Below are positions 34,972 through 48,173 of a stretch of DNA of 64,000 nt, piece after piece. Below the pieces are notes generated by a model. It had not been told where the DNA came from and did no database searches. It saw nothing but the letters and a program-made list of their open reading frames with translations. The DNA lies in assembly GCF_008831285.2 (NCBI RefSeq), contig NC_045140.1, forward strand, positions 25,562,131 through 25,626,130, written 5' to 3'. The translations under genes and the position numbers were made by a program. Numbering within the stretch: the stretch's first letter is position 1; each line of letters starts with the position of its first letter. This DNA is from Nymphaea colorata. Taxonomy: Eukaryota; Streptophyta; Magnoliopsida; Nymphaeales; Nymphaeaceae.

Positions 34972-37357
34972 TCATTCCTTTTGCTAACAGAAATGCCTTT
35001 CTTATCTGTATGAGTCTCTAGAAACCTCTTCACAGTTTAGTTTGTATATGTCTTTTCATATGCTCAACTTTTTTATTACACTTCAAACCAGGGATTTGAG
35101 CAACAACTCTTTTGACGCATCACTAGCACCACCATGGTTCACAATGATGGAGTCTCTGACAACATTGTGAGTTGTTAGTCGCTTTCTCATTTTTGAATTT
35201 GTCATTGCATTCATCTAATCCGTTGATGATATGCATAGAGTCATGGAATATGGAAAACTGGAGGGACCGGTACCAGAACCTCTGTTCAGCCTACCCTCAA
35301 TTCAGACTATGTAAGTACCAAGTACATGTCAATAAAGTATTTCCAACTAATAAACTAAAACACCTGTTTTTTTCTGATCTGTTCTACTTCTGTTTAAGTA
35401 CAGAAAGCTGAGGACAATTTATTCAATGGCACACTCAATTTGGAAAGAATCAATACTCAGCTCCAGCTGGTAGATTTGGAAAACAATCATATCTCCAAGT
35501 TGACAAATTCTTACACGAACAGCATTAGGTAGGAATAACATGAAAATATTGGATATAACAGAACTTCTTTTTCCAACTCCCACAAACATGCCATTTTTTC
35601 TGATCATGCAAAATTGCAGGCTTGCTAGGAATCCAGTTTGTTACACGTCTGACTTTAGGTCCTGCAAGCCACAGATTCAGGTACCAGAACCATATGAAAT
35701 TAGCTCAGGAAAATGTCACAAAGACATATGTCCATCTGCCATGAAGCCTAATCCAGAAAGATGCGCGTGTGCATATCCTTTTATTGGAGTTCTGCATTTC
35801 AAGGTAGTTTTATTCTCAGACTTGTCCAATAGTGCCATATTCAGGTCTCTGGAGGAGGAACTTTGGAGACAACTTCATCTGTCACCGGGGTCAGTGTCTC
35901 TTGGGCAGCCAGAATTTGATTGCAGTGACGATGTAGATGTGAAATTTGAACTTTTCCCATCAAGTGGTGTGTCCTTTACCAGGGAGGAAATCATTGAAAT
36001 TGGGTTTATCCTGAGCAAACAATACTTTGCACCACCGCCTGAGTTTGGACCTTACTGCTTCATCATGTCAGACGCCTCCGGTGCTTATTTATTTCAAGGT
36101 ATGTGACCCTGATAACCATGAGAAAGGATATACTTGTGTACTTTATGAACTTGTGCCCTCTGCTGTACGTATTGACACTAAACAAGAGCATTGTATCAGA
36201 TGGAATTGGCCGGCAATCTCTCAGTCCAAGCATAATCGTTGGAATAGCAGTTGGTTGTTCTGTTTTGGTCTGCATGCTTACTGTCGCAGGAATTTATGCC
36301 GTCTGGCAAAAGAAACGTGCAGAAAGAGCCGTATTACAAAGCAGACCTTTCGGTAATGGTTCCAAGTTTACTGTCCTACTGATCTAATTGGTTATATATG
36401 TCCCGAAAAGGGAGCCGTTTCACATGCATACGGAAGATTTTGATCTTGTTAGTTTTAGCTACATGACACTATCAATTTTTTGTTGAATTTCAGCATCCTG
36501 GAGAAACATGAGCACCAAAGACAGTGGTCCAGAACCGGAAACAAAAGGAGCTAGGCATTTTTTGTATGAAGAGATCAAGAAATTCACAAACAATTTTCCT
36601 GAAGGCAAAATAGTATGTTCACATAGTTTGTTCTTCCAACACCGATGTTGCGGCTGAGTTTTATTTTGGTCTAACCAAATCCTATCCAATAGCCTATCTC
36701 CTTTGATCAACATAACTTTCCATCAAATCCAAATTTCTCTTTTTTTTTTGATAAAAAGCTCCTCCAGTCATATCTGTAGCTTTTCTCTATGAGTAATAGT
36801 TCGTTTAAGTGCTCTTAAATGCGGCTTTCGTATTATACAACATTTTGGTAATCGATCCAATAGATTTGAATTGGTCTTGGTCGAAGTTGAAATTTGTAAA
36901 ATGATTTAAAAAATTATAAAAAACATAAAAATGAAAAACCATGAAAATAAGCGGCAAAAAATGTTCTGATCGATTCACGTTGAATTCATCGATCAATGTG
37001 TTTGACTGCTCCTGACCTAAAATCTTCAATATTTGAAAATCATGAATTTAGAGTCAGACCCTTTTTATCCTACTTCTTTTTAATGCAAAAAATAAAATAA
37101 AATGATAAAATAATAATTTCCAGTATACATCTTAAGTCTGATGTTAGGTTCCTAGTTTCATGAACTATAAATTTTAAACGTATGTCACTCGGATCTAGAT
37201 CAAATCCATGAAAATGCAAAACAGTCAAACTCTAGTTTGTCTCATTAAAAAAAAATCCGTTGATTCATATTAAGATTAAAATAATTTAATTTTTACAATC
37301 CATTAATGATACCAACATTTGGGCATAATCGTGTTTCTCATATATGCTATTAGCTAA

Positions 37358-37422
37358 GGTCAGGTAACAGAACGGAGCCAAAGTCGGTGCCAATTATTAT
37401 GGTGCTCCGTTACTTGCTGACC
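37358..37422. repeat. Imperfect inverted repeat (possible hairpin)
   Basis: GGTCAGGTAACAGAACGGAG at 37358 is matched by the inverse arm ctccgttacttgctgacc ending at 37422, separated by a short loop containing aattattat. Pairing is imperfect but covers about 20 bp per arm. It could be a small transposon end pair or a structured RNA. Its function is unknown. Confidence 0.45.
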
Positions 37423-38717
37423 CCAAGACCGAGTTCGGGTCTAAGTCGATGGGGCTGCACAGCCTCACCTTCCACTTATATATATATATATATATATATA
37501 TTATGACTTTTATGATCTACTGATTCGATGATTCGAAGATTGAAGAAAAAGCGGAAAATGAATGATAATGACGATATTTCCGGTGAATCGCATCACCGCT
37601 ATAGACCCGCCTAACGACGGCCCCCCTTTTCTTCTACTTGCTGCTTTTATTACGTGTCTTCTTTTTACTTTTCTTCGTCTTTCTCTCATGGAAGTTATCT
37701 TCCTGTTCGCTGGGGACGAGTTTAGGCTCAGTTCAAAGGCTCTCTCTCTTCCAATTTTATGACATCATCCATGATCGTTCAAAGACCTAGGGTTACTTGT
37801 CGTGGCTCAATCTTCTTTTTTCCTTTCGGGTTTTATGACATTTTATCCATGATTGTTCTACGATATCGGGTTCTTATCTAAGATCTTTTCGCGGTTCGTT
37901 TTTTGAGTTCCAAGAGATAGACTTCCTTTAATTTATTTTCTCTCCTGTGTTTGATCCATTTTTGTCTTCCATATGCTTGATCGGTAGAGCCTCGTTCTTG
38001 TGAAGCATTTTCCCCTTTCTATGTGTTTTCCACGGATTTGTTAACCGGGGCAGCTATGCAAAATCTGTTCCTCTATGCAAATTCTTGATATGTTTTTTTT
38101 TTTTAAAAAATCTTGTATGGGAAAATTTTCTAAAATGTGTTATGCAGAACTTACGTATGATGTGCTCTGTTTTTTATGCTGTCATTCTATGATAGTTGGG
38201 CAATTTGGGTGCTTAGTTGTACACAACCATCTCAAATGGAGAGTTTGCCAATGACAGGTGGATGAATGAACTTTAAGTAAGTTCTGTGGACTTTAGAAAT
38301 GAGCTAGTGATGCCTTGTAAAAGTGTAGAAAATAGTAATAGGTTGTGTTTTCTGACTTGTTGGTGTAATATTTTGGTAAAACACGACCTGAGTTCTCTTT
38401 TTCCTCGAATAGTGTGATGATGCTTCCAAGATACCAGCGTCCATATTATAGAAAAGATAGTTAGAGGCAATATGATTGTCAGCATGATCTATTTGATAGG
38501 AATGATGTTTCCTTAGACATGGAAACATGAATTTTCAAGCCTTAAAAATCAATACATCTTTGACTCTTTTTCATTATCTTAAAATGTTCATGTTTATTCC
38601 AAAATTACAACATTTAGAAGTTGTTTTCCAATGAAAAAGAAAAAAAAATATTTGGAGATATATATAGAACTTTGAAAAAAGAACTGATCATTTATTAAAG
38701 GAATGAAGTTTCCAATA

Positions 38718-38749
<32 letters not shown>

Positions 38750-39360
38750 GAAACAGTAATACTAGGCTGCTTTATCTGCAGCTAATATTAATATGCAAAG
38801 CAAAAACAGTTAGAATCGATGAGCGTTACATGAGAGAGTGCACCGAGACACCATCAGTCGTCCTGCAGTGGATCCTCACCGAAAAAAGACGACACTGAAT
38901 AACGTCATCAAAGACTCAATCTCTCAACTTTTTTTGAAGGCAAGATCTAAAGGGAAAGGGAATTGAACTTTTTCTGTGGCGCAGCATTTTGACGTTCTCG
39001 ATTTAGCCCATGGATCATTGGGCAGTTGGTACAACTAAAATTAGAGCAATAATCTGTCAAACCACGGATGGCCAATTCTGTTTGTTCCCAATTAAAGCTG
39101 CTTAGCGTCCTATCAGGATGGGACCCTGATGGCTTTGAGTCAAAACCCTCATCCCGGGACTAAAGACTGGAACCAGAATATAGAAACCATGGAACCAGCC
39201 ATTTTTCGCTTGGAAGTTCTTCACAATACACGAAAGAAGAAAAACAGTTTGACTCCAACTGGCTGGGTCTTCTTTGTGCCCGGTTGGATACAACCAAATC
39301 TTTGTAGGGTTCGTCAGCCACCCTAACCAACAAGACTCCCTCTCTGAGCCACGGCTGCCA

Positions 39361-39368
39361 TATATATA
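39361..39368 (+). promoter_or_regulatory. TATA box candidate of the first CHX gene
   Basis: TATATATA sits 182-189 bp before the ATG at 39550, in GC-richer surroundings. With initiation about 30 bp downstream the 5' UTR would be about 155 bp. Confidence 0.45.
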
Positions 39369-39549
39369 GAAGCCCACATTGGGCAATCAAGCACAAGAAC
39401 AGAAACAACTGTTGTCATTGAACAAAGGAGCCAAGCCTGGGAGCTGCAAGAAGAAGAAGAAGAAGGAAAAGCAAAGAAGTTGAAATCGAGAGCAGTATAC
39501 CAAAAGAAAACTTGGTCGGGGCACCTCTTGGTGGCCTGCTGCAGAGAAG

Positions 39550-42500
39550 ATGGACTTTACTGGTGCATCCGTCTCTTGCCACTCCATAGGTTCCGTATCC
39601 AGCAATGGGATCTTCGAGGGAGAGATGCCGCTCAACTTCTTCGTTCCGCGCCTTGCCTTCCAAGTGGCCTTTATTTCCTTCCTCAACTTAGCCATGCAGG
39701 AGCTGCTCAGGCCACTGGGTCAGAGCAGATACATCTCCAGCCTCATTGTAAGATCTCCGTCCTTCCTCGCCTCTTTGTTGAGATCGATGAGATCAAGTGC
39801 AATCATGTTTAATTTGCCCCAGAAAATTAGCATCGATAATCCAAAGAGACTTTTGCTATTTGGTCGAACAACAAATCATATTTTAGTGTGTGTGTGCGTG
39901 AACAATGCATTCCCCGCAATCAAACAACAACCTTTTGCTTAACGTGGGCTGCATATATGTTTTGGTATCTTCAACAGGCTGGTCTGTTACTGGGTCCGTC
40001 GTTCCTGGGCCATTTCGCACCTGAGCTGGTGGACAAATACCTGTTCCCGGAAAGTGGGACGCAGGCCCTGCAAGTGGTGGTTCAGATTGGGGTGCGGTTC
40101 TGGTACTTCCTGTTTGGAGCTCAGATTCATATTGGCCCCATGTTGAAGAAGATGACGACGAAGGCACGCTGGATAGGAACGACTTCCTTAATGGCACCCC
40201 TCCTTCTCTGCTACCCGGTCGCCTCCCTTGTCAACAAGATCGTCCCCGCCACCATGCACTGCGACATCAAGCCTCTGTTCTTGGGCATGTACTTCGTCAT
40301 GACCAACGTCAGCGTCATCGCCGGCGAAGTCATCGACCACGAGCTCCTCGACTCCGACTTGGGCAGCACCGCCATGAGCTCAGCCATCTTCATTGCAATT
40401 GCCTCGGCACTGCCAATAAATGGCATTCTTTGGCTTGTTCCTGTAGAGGGGAAGCCATTCGACGCCCACTGGAGGGTTCTGTGTGGTAATCTCTCTTGCC
40501 CTCTAGATTCTTAAGCAGCTAGCAATTGGATTGCAGCTGAATTCGTTTCTGGTCAGTAATTGTCTCCAAGTTTATTTATCGAAATCTATGATCTTAAATG
40601 GCGGTACATCTTGAAATTGCATGCAACTAAATCCATGCATCCCTGCAATTATGCATACCAGATTAAAGCAATGCTCCTTGCTCATGTTATGTTACTGCAG
40701 GATCTGCGTTCGTAGCATTTCTATGTTTTGTTGCCCGTCCGATCGTGAATTGGATCGTCCAGCACACGCAGAACGAGGAAGATGTAAAGGAGCACCACGT
40801 CTGTGGAGTATTGCTCGGCGCCCTTGTGGCATCAGTAGTTACGGAGTCGATCGGTGCGCATGTTACGTTCGGCGCGTTTACCTATGGTCTCATGATGCCA
40901 CACTGCGCGCTCACCACGGTCGTGACCAAGAGGCTGGAGGACTTCAACACCATGGTGCTCATGCCTCCTTTTTTTGCCCTCATTGGTCTCACCATCAAAC
41001 TGCAGTCCATGTTCACCAGTCCAAAGGACTGGACAATGGTACTCATCCTCTTCCTCCTCTATCTTGGCAAGATTGGCTTCATTGGCCTCGCAGCATCCCG
41101 CTACAACTTGCCCAAGAATGAAGGCATCTTGCTTGGTGTTCTCATGTCCTCTAAGGGAATTTTGGACATCATGTTGGTGACTTGGTCCACAGGAAAAAAG
41201 GTGCTTGACATTGGAATAATTTCATATTGTACCGGCTTGAAATGTAGTATACTTATCTTGTTGAACTTACATGGTGACACATATATCTCTGACACCTTTT
41301 GAATCAACGAAATTTCAGCTTAATGGGGCGGATGGTGGGGAGTTTTCAATTCTCATGGTTGGTATCGTGGTAACGAACTTGATCATCGGTCCAACTGTTT
41401 CCTTCCTCTACAAGCGCCCAACGTTGCAGCTGCACAGAGGCTGCCGTTCCATCCAGGAGCTCAAACCGAACTCCGAGTTGCGCATTCTTAGCTGCGTATA
41501 TGATCACGAGACCATCCCGGCCCTAATAAACCTAGTCCATGCCACCCCTGCCACCAAGATGTCGCCCGTCAACATCTCAATCCTGCATCTGGTACACGCC
41601 ACGACCCGTGACTCGACCATGCAACAACAGAGCTTCGAGACCGGCGGATTCTTCCGTGGACACGACACTAGCTCCGTGGCTGAGGCCATGAAGATGCAGA
41701 AGTGGACCAACGGTACCACCACCAACCTCCAAACCAAGCTCTCCTCATACTCCACCATGCCGGAACACATCGTCCACGCCGCCGAGTCCGGCCGCGCCAC
41801 CATCACAATCGTCCCCTTCCACATGAGAAGGGTATTGGGCTCCCACATTGGAGTGTCCAATGACACGGTTAGGAACATCAATATGACCGTGCTGGAGAAG
41901 GCTCCATGCTCCGTGGGTGTATTTGTGGACCTGGCCTTTGCCGGAGCAACAACCAAACCCTTCCAGAATGTGGCTGTTCTCTACTTTGGTGGGCATGATG
42001 ACAGGGAGACCCTGTTCTATGCATCAAGAATGGCGGAACAAGAACCCACAAGGCTCACTGTGGTGAGATTCCTGCCCCCGCAGGACGCAGCATCCACACC
42101 TCCCCCTTATTCTAGCTTCGTGAATGAAGACGATCTGTGCATACATAGGTTTAGATCCATGGCCGAAGGCAAGCTATGGATCAGTTACACAGAGAAGTTT
42201 GTCAGCTGCGGCGCAGACATGGTCACTGCCATTCAAGGAATGAACAAGATACATAACCTTTTCATGGTGGGGAGGCGCCATGGGCCGGCCACCGCACGGA
42301 TGCTGTCGGGGCTGGAGGCATGGAGCGAGTACCCAGAGCTGGGGACCGTCGGCGACCTGCTGGTATCACCGGATTTCTCAGCGCAGGCAGTGCTGGTGAT
42401 GCAGCAGCACACATGGGCGGAGGACTATGAAGTTGAATTAGGTGATGGTAGAGAGAGCGTTCATGATCTTCATTCTCAGGAGCAAGGTTACCGCTATGTT

Positions 42501-42623
42501 CTGCATGACCAATCAAAGGACAGTGCGCCTCTGCGTCACAGAGCGCACAACTCGGCCATCGATCACAATGAAGTCCAGTTTGATGAGTTTGGATGGAACT
42601 GGAACATGCGTGCTGGCTTCTAA
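39550..42623 (+). CDS. CHX-family cation/H+ exchanger (CPA2), first of three tandem copies
   Basis: Four exons: 39550-39747, 39978-40485, 40701-41200 and 41319-42623, giving 836 aa. CHX proteins are endomembrane or plasma-membrane K+(Na+)/H+ exchangers with about 12 helices and a long cytosolic tail. Exons 1-3 plus the start of exon 4 encode the membrane domain (about 1-432). The rest is the soluble C-terminal domain, with the CHX signatures LYFGGHDDRE and WSEYPELGTVGDLL and the end QFDEFGWNWNMRAGF. By memory it is nearest the CHX15 group, but divergent. The CPA2 Asn-Asp pair is replaced by Ile205-Ala206 (SSAIFIA) and the VGxExD motif by GAQIH (113-117). Lys and Asp in SSKGILDI are kept. The ATG at 39550 is the first good start after the TATA box. 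The frame is intact, so it looks functional but with altered ion-coupling chemistry. Confidence 0.92.
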
Positions 42624-44751
42624 GTTCCACTCTGTCAAACGCAGAAAGAAGGAGAGATGGCGATGCAAGTCACGGGTTTCGAGCTAAATGCCGTCATCCT
42701 GAAGCTAGTGCAAATTGCGAAAGCTGTGGAGAAAACATACAATGCCTTTGATCTTTGATCTCCTTGAAGCGAGACGCAGTCCTGTTATCTTGATCAAAAT
42801 ATTTGCGTCAAGCAGGAAACTCCAATCCATGTCTGGAAAATGTAATTGCTTCACTTGATTTCTCGGCCTTCAAATCGGAGTTGACTTTGTACAATTCTGC
42901 AAATATCTTGAATCAACAAAAGAAAGGAAGAAATGCATCACTTGATTTCTCGGCCTCAAATCGGAGTTGACCTGTACAATTCTGCAAATATCGTGAATCG
43001 ACAAAAAAAGGGAAGAAATTAACCAAAATGCAAAGGGGACTAATGGAAGGCGCAATTAAAGTTACAAGCGAAAGATACCCACTGTCTTTAAACACATAAA
43101 TGAGAGAGGATCACATAAAGTTGAACCATCTCAAGAACACAAGAGAACAGGAAAACGGAGGAGAGTCTGATTTGTATAACTTCTCAATTTCTTCCACAAC
43201 AATCATACTTCTGTGAATCAAGTAATATACTTGAAGCTAAAAGAGTCTACCAACCTAAAGCACTGACATTAAAGTTGATTCACACTGCATACATCACGCA
43301 AAGCATCGAAATAGATTAAACCACAAACATCGATCATAAGATTGAACCACTCATTCGAAAAAGCATCATGCATCATTCAACAACAGATTCAGTTCTCGCC
43401 CGAATTGAACAACAGATTCATTTAAGGTTTACCTATTTGGTTCTTTTCTATCAACTTGCTCCAGCTTTTTATTTTGTTGCACAGTAAAAATACGAAGACC
43501 AACTGTTTTAGTTTTAGTCTCCAAGGTATTACTTGTTTTTTTCTTGGACTTCTTTCAGTTTTTTCATGCGCAAAATAAATAAGGCCCCAAAACACAGCAG
43601 CTAAATGCAAATTTCCTTAAGAAAAGACAATTTATTGAAACATTAAGTTGGAATAAAGTCAAAAAGAGAAAACATCAACTCAACTTAACTCTACTCCAAC
43701 TCATTCATAAATGCTCGACATATTAAATTAAAAGAAATGAATTAAAACGAGTTAAGTGAGTCAAGCTCTAGCTCGATGCCTTATAGTGGAATTGAGATTC
43801 GACTCGACTTATGTGCAGTCTTAGCAAACAACGCATCGCAGTTCAAGTCTTATGTTTCGTCGAGACATTCAAGTATATTCGATAAATTAAAATACATTTG
43901 TTTCTTTTCATAATTTTTACGTATTTCCAGTTACATATAAACGATATTCAGACAGCTGGAACATAAAGTTTTCAAAATTTAGTCAATCACTTGGATCTCG
44001 ACGTCTCAAGCCCCCATTATAGCATGAATTATATATGCTCAAAACTGTGAGACTTCCAAATGCAGAAGGGACCCAAAGAATTTGGCTTGAGATCCAAACC
44101 TGTTCCATTTTTTGTCCCAAATGATCAACGATGAATCACCCTTCCAAACAAATATAAGATATGGAGCCGCGTTTTTTTTCTTTCACAAGCTTTTACATAC
44201 TGATATTAGAAAGCCACTTAGCTCCAATGGAACATTGACCAGGCAGCCGAACACCATCTCTCTCTCTCTCTCTCCCACCCTCTCAATTTAGGCAGAAGCT
44301 GTATTGAGCACATGGGCGGCCGTTTATTTAGGAGGTCACACTGACCAAACAAGCCAACCATAACCATTTTCGTGGTTCCTCATTGTCAACAATAGCGGGG
44401 CTTTTCAGCCACTCGTTAAGTCATAGAAAAGAAGAAAAAGAAGAAGGAGAGGAGGAGGAAGAAGAAGAAGAAGAAGAAGAAGAAGCAAGGGAAGCCTCTG
44501 TTGGGGAAGACACACCTGGGTTGAGAGACTCAGTCGCTCGCCCAAGGTGGTGATCAAACCCCCATGGTTAGGACCCCAACCTCCATACACTAGACTTTAC
44601 AAAACAGCCGATCGATCCTCATAGAGCTCAGTTAACTGTGAATGCGCATCGATCAATCAAAGATTCGACCTGCGTTCGTTAGGCCACGCCCCTCTGCAAG
44701 TCGACCTTGATCTCCGACGAACATACCCATCAGAAAGTTGCCGCATTGAAA
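42624..44751. other. Spacer between CHX copies 1 and 2
   Basis: No gene seen. A roughly 95-bp phrase (cttgatttctcggcct, gagttgac, acaattctgcaaatat) occurs at 42853-42915 and again at 42941-43005, a diverged direct repeat. A fold-back-like gagtcaagctctagctcga stretch lies near 43750. A (GAA)n tract is at 44426-44485. No clear TATA box for the second gene was found. Confidence 0.5.
44426..44485. repeat. (GAA)n microsatellite in the CHX copy 2 promoter region
   Basis: About 60 bp of imperfect GAA/GGA triplets lie about 270-325 bp upstream of the second CHX start codon. They could be in the promoter or 5' UTR. Confidence 0.9.
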
Positions 44752-47700
44752 ATGAACTCCAGCGATCCTCAGCCTCCTTGTATGTGGATCCCAGGATGGG
44801 TCAATAGCAATGGGATCTTGGCGGGGGACACGCCGTTCGATTTCTTCTTCCCGCGCTTCGCTTTCCAATTGATTATCGCTTCATGCATGAGCCTCATCAT
44901 GCAGCATCTGCTCAAGCCGCTGGGTCAGACCAGATACATCTCCAGCCTCATTGTGAGTTCTTTCTTCTTGCTCACCTATATATTTGTTTCTCTCTGGCCG
45001 GTCGACGCGATCAGGTGGGGTGCCCATGAACTTGGACAAGGGATTTCCCTTTAGGTTGCATTTGTGGGAGATGCTCAGTTTGTATAAATTTGAAATTCAT
45101 GCTACATATTTAAAACCTCCAATTTAAAGTTAGACCTTCGATCTGCAGTGAAACAAAGGCAATCTTAAGAAGTTGGGGAGACTTTAGGAAACATGAAATG
45201 GGGGATATATCTGACTCTGTAATCAATTTTAGTAGGAAATTAACATGCCCCATGAGCTTTGTCCTATCACGATAATCAATGACTCATGCAATCACTGAAA
45301 ATTCGATTGTAATGACTATCTATGATTGAAAGGGTTATCAATATGAGGTTTTCTCCATAAAGAGGGAGAAGAAATATATATATTTGGGATGTATGTTGTG
45401 TAATATGTATGTGCGTATTAGAGGTAATCGATGGTTCTGAGCCTTTTGGCAACTGAGCAGGGTGGCATGCTCTTGGGCCCAAGTTTCTTGGGCGGAATAG
45501 CACCGGAAGTGGTTCAGAAGTACGTGTTCCCAAAGGACGGGGTGCAAATCCTGGACATGGCATGCCGTTTCGGCCTGTGTTTCTGGCATTTCTTGATGGG
45601 AGCTCAGATTCACGTCGGCCCCATGATGAAGAACGTGCCGCGGAAGGCTGTATGGATAGGAATGACTGCCCTGGTTTCACCGCTTCTTCTCGGCTTCGTC
45701 AGCAGCTTTTCCGTCAACATGCTTCTCCCCGACAGCATGCAGTCCCATCTCTACCCTTATTTCATGGGCTTGCCTTTCGTCACCACCACCCTCACCGTGT
45801 TGGCGGGCAACGTTGTCGACCACAAGCTCCTCGGCACCGAGATGGGCAACCTGGCCATGTCGTCTGGCATCTTCATTGCAGTTGGCGCCGTAGTTCCCCT
45901 TAATATCATGGTCTGGTGTCTTCCTCCCCACGGAAAGCCATATAATCCGCAATGGAAGCTTCCATCCGGTAAACAAAACTACTTTGACACTTTGGTTTTG
46001 TGTCTGTGTCTATATTTGCTCTTCCGATGGCGGCAGGTTTTGACTTCACATTGTTGGTTAGGTTAGGGGTTTAATAAAGAAGCGAACCCGTTGCTGATGC
46101 TATTTTGCTGCCAGGTGCAATGTACATAGTATTTATTTTTTTCGTGGCACGTCCGATACTGCACTGGATAGCCCGGCGAGTGCCGAACGAGGAAGACGTA
46201 AAGGAGTACCATGTTTCCGCCATTATCCTGTGGGCGGTGGTCGGGGCCACGATCACGGAGGTATTGGGTGCTCACATCACCGTCGGCGCGTTCTTCGCCG
46301 GCCTGATCCTACCGCACAGCGCGCTGACGACGGTGGTAACCAGCAGACTGGAGGACTTCAACTCCACGGTGCTGATGCCTCCTTTCTTCATAATTATCGG
46401 TCAGCAAGTCAATCTCCTCAACATGTTCGAGAACAGCAAAGGCTGGTTTTTCGTGCTCATGCTCCTCATCGTTTACCTGGGGAAAGTTAGCCTTATTGCG
46501 TTCGTCGCATCTTGGCATAGCGTTCCCCTCAACGAGGGCCTCTCCATTGGCTTCCTCATAAGCTCCAGGGGAATTCTGGACATCCTCCAACTCTCTTGGT
46601 CCACAGTGGCAAAGGTAATATCGCCGGAATTAACTAAGACAATCCTAGATCAGAGTTTAAAAGCCAACAGCAAACAGTGATGTTAAGTAGATCAGATTAA
46701 TTATCATATTCGATTTATCAGATGTTCACATGTTTGCTCTCGATTTATCAGACGCCATTCAAAATTTGATGAGCGTGTTGCATGCTTGCCTTTTTATCAT
46801 TTTCATGCATTTCAAAAGCTCTTGTGCCAACAAAATGTTCAACTGTTTCTTCACAATCCATGTTTTTTCAGCTTAACAATGCGGATGAACAAGAGTTTGC
46901 GATCATGTTGTTTGGTACCATGGTGACGAACTTGATCATCGGCCCCGCCATTTCCTTTCTCTACGACCACCCTCTGTTGTTACGGCACAAGGGGAGCCGA
47001 GCCATCCAGGAGCTGAAACCGGACGCCGAGTTCCGCATTCTCGGCTGCATCTACGACCATCACACCATCCCGAGCCTACTGAACCTGGTTAAGTCCAGCC
47101 ACGCCACCAGGTTCTCCCCCATCTACCTCTCCGTCCTCCACCTCGTCCACGCCACGTCCCGCGAATCGACCGTGCAGCAGCAGAGCCTGGAGAACAGCGG
47201 GATCGGAAAGGGACGGGATGACAGCTCCCTGAACGCGACCTTCAGCAAGCACAAGTTGGCCGGCTGGGTCAGCCTCAGCCACCACACCCAGCTCTCCTCA
47301 TACTCCACCATGCCCGACCACATCTGCAACGCGGCCGAGGCCAGCCGAGCCACCTTCCTGATCGTCCCCTTTCATATCAGGAAAGTGGTGGGCAGCCACA
47401 GCGGATTGGCCAGCGACCCGATCAGGAACATCAACCTGAACGTGCTGGAGAACGCCCCCTGCTCCGCCGGTGTCCTCGTGGACATGGGCGTCGCCGGGAC
47501 TGGGACCACCAACAACTTCCAGAACGTCGTCGTCCTCTTCTTCGGCGGACCCCACGACCGGGAGGCTCTGACCTACGCATCCAGGATGGCTCAGCACGAC
47601 CCCGTCAGGCTCACCGTGGTGAGGTTCACGCCGGCCGCGCCGTCGTCCACCGTCAGCTACCAGAATGAAGACGATCTCTTCATACAGCGATTTAAATTCC

Positions 47701-48173
47701 TGGCTGACGCCAACCGATCGATCACATATCTGGAGCATCAAGTCGGCAGCGGCGCAGACACTGTGGCGGCCATCCAGGGGATGGACAGGGCGTTCGACCT
47801 CTTCATGGTGGGGAGGCAGCACGGGCCGGCCGTGTCGGCGCAGATGCTGTCGGGCTTGGAAGCGTGGAGCGAGTACCCGGAGCTGGGCACCGTCGGCGAC
47901 CTGTTGGTGTCGTCGGACTTTAAGGCGACGGCGGTGTTGGTGGTGCAACAGTACTCGTGGGCGGAGGACTACGAAGCGGTGGAGGACGAGTGCAGGTTCC
48001 CCGTTCATGATGTTCAAAAGTACGAGAAGCATACTCGTCACCACATAATGCAGCAGGAGCAGCCGATCTCACGAGGCGCGCAGTTGCGTGCGAGAAGGCA
48101 CAACGCGACTCGTCAGAATGGAATCCAGTTTGATGAGTTTGGATGGAACTGGAACCTGGGTGCCGGATTCTGA
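44752..48173 (+). CDS. CHX-family cation/H+ exchanger (CPA2), second tandem copy
   Basis: Four exons: 44752-44952, 45461-45968, 46115-46614 and 46872-48173, giving 836 aa. Exons 2 and 3 are 508 and 500 bp, exactly as in copy 1. The membrane domain occupies about residues 1-433, then comes the C-terminal soluble domain with LFFGGPHDREALTYASRMAQ, WSEYPELGTVGDLLVSS and VVQQYSW, and the end QFDEFGWNWNLGAGF. At the Asn-Asp site it has Ile206-Ala207 (SSGIFIA), and GAQIH (114-118) at the VGxExD site. SSRGILDI is retained. Start: a longer open frame begins without an ATG, and the ATG at 44752 (aaaATGAAC) matches the N-terminal length of the other copies. The last exon is strikingly GC-rich at third positions compared with copy 1. 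Presumed role: monovalent cation transport in an internal or plasma membrane; substrate not determinable. Confidence 0.92.

Larger units (their letters stand above)
30159..36612 (+). pseudogene. Decayed tandem copy of the LRR-VIII receptor kinase, kinase domain absent
   Basis: Copies of exons 2-16 of the upstream gene are recognisable, but the locus cannot make the protein. Exon 1 is missing. The exon 2 donor at 30280 is GG and the exon 3 acceptor at 30381-30382 is AC. Exon 3 is split by a solo LTR (30420-33200). Exon 5 has lost about 5 bp near 33558 and exon 6 8 bp near 33726. Exon 7 has lost most of its LRR. Exon 10 is split by a copia fragment (about 34485-34971). Exon 13 has a 1-bp deletion near 35413 and an in-frame 6-bp loss. 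Exons 14-16 (from 35630) remain open and include the Cys-rich segment (RCACAYPF), membrane helix and KKRAERA. Homology stops at about 36612, just before the glycine loop, so no kinase remains. Intron sequence is also shared, so this was a DNA-level duplication, not retroposition. Confidence 0.9.
36613..39549. other. Intergenic region upstream of the CHX cluster
   Basis: After the pseudogene homology ends I see no gene. It contains a possible 65-bp hairpin at 37358-37422, (AT)n runs at 37477-37501 and 38722-38748, and a short unrecognised frame with a hydrophobic stretch at 37562-37762. From about 39358 it is the core promoter and 5' UTR of the first CHX gene. Confidence 0.5.

Noticed and set aside
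37950-38010. tRNA-like phrase (gatcggtagagcctcg)
   Set aside because: It resembles a D-arm but lacks an acceptor stem, an anticodon arm and a GGTTCRA T-arm at the correct spacing.
44707-44751. Longer N-terminus for the second CHX gene
   Set aside because: The upstream part of the open frame begins at TTG, not ATG. The ATG at 44752 gives the same N-terminal length as the sister genes.
47298-48044. A 248-codon minus-strand frame opposite the second CHX gene
   Set aside because: It is another shadow of GC-rich codon use, with low-complexity composition and no recognisable domain.
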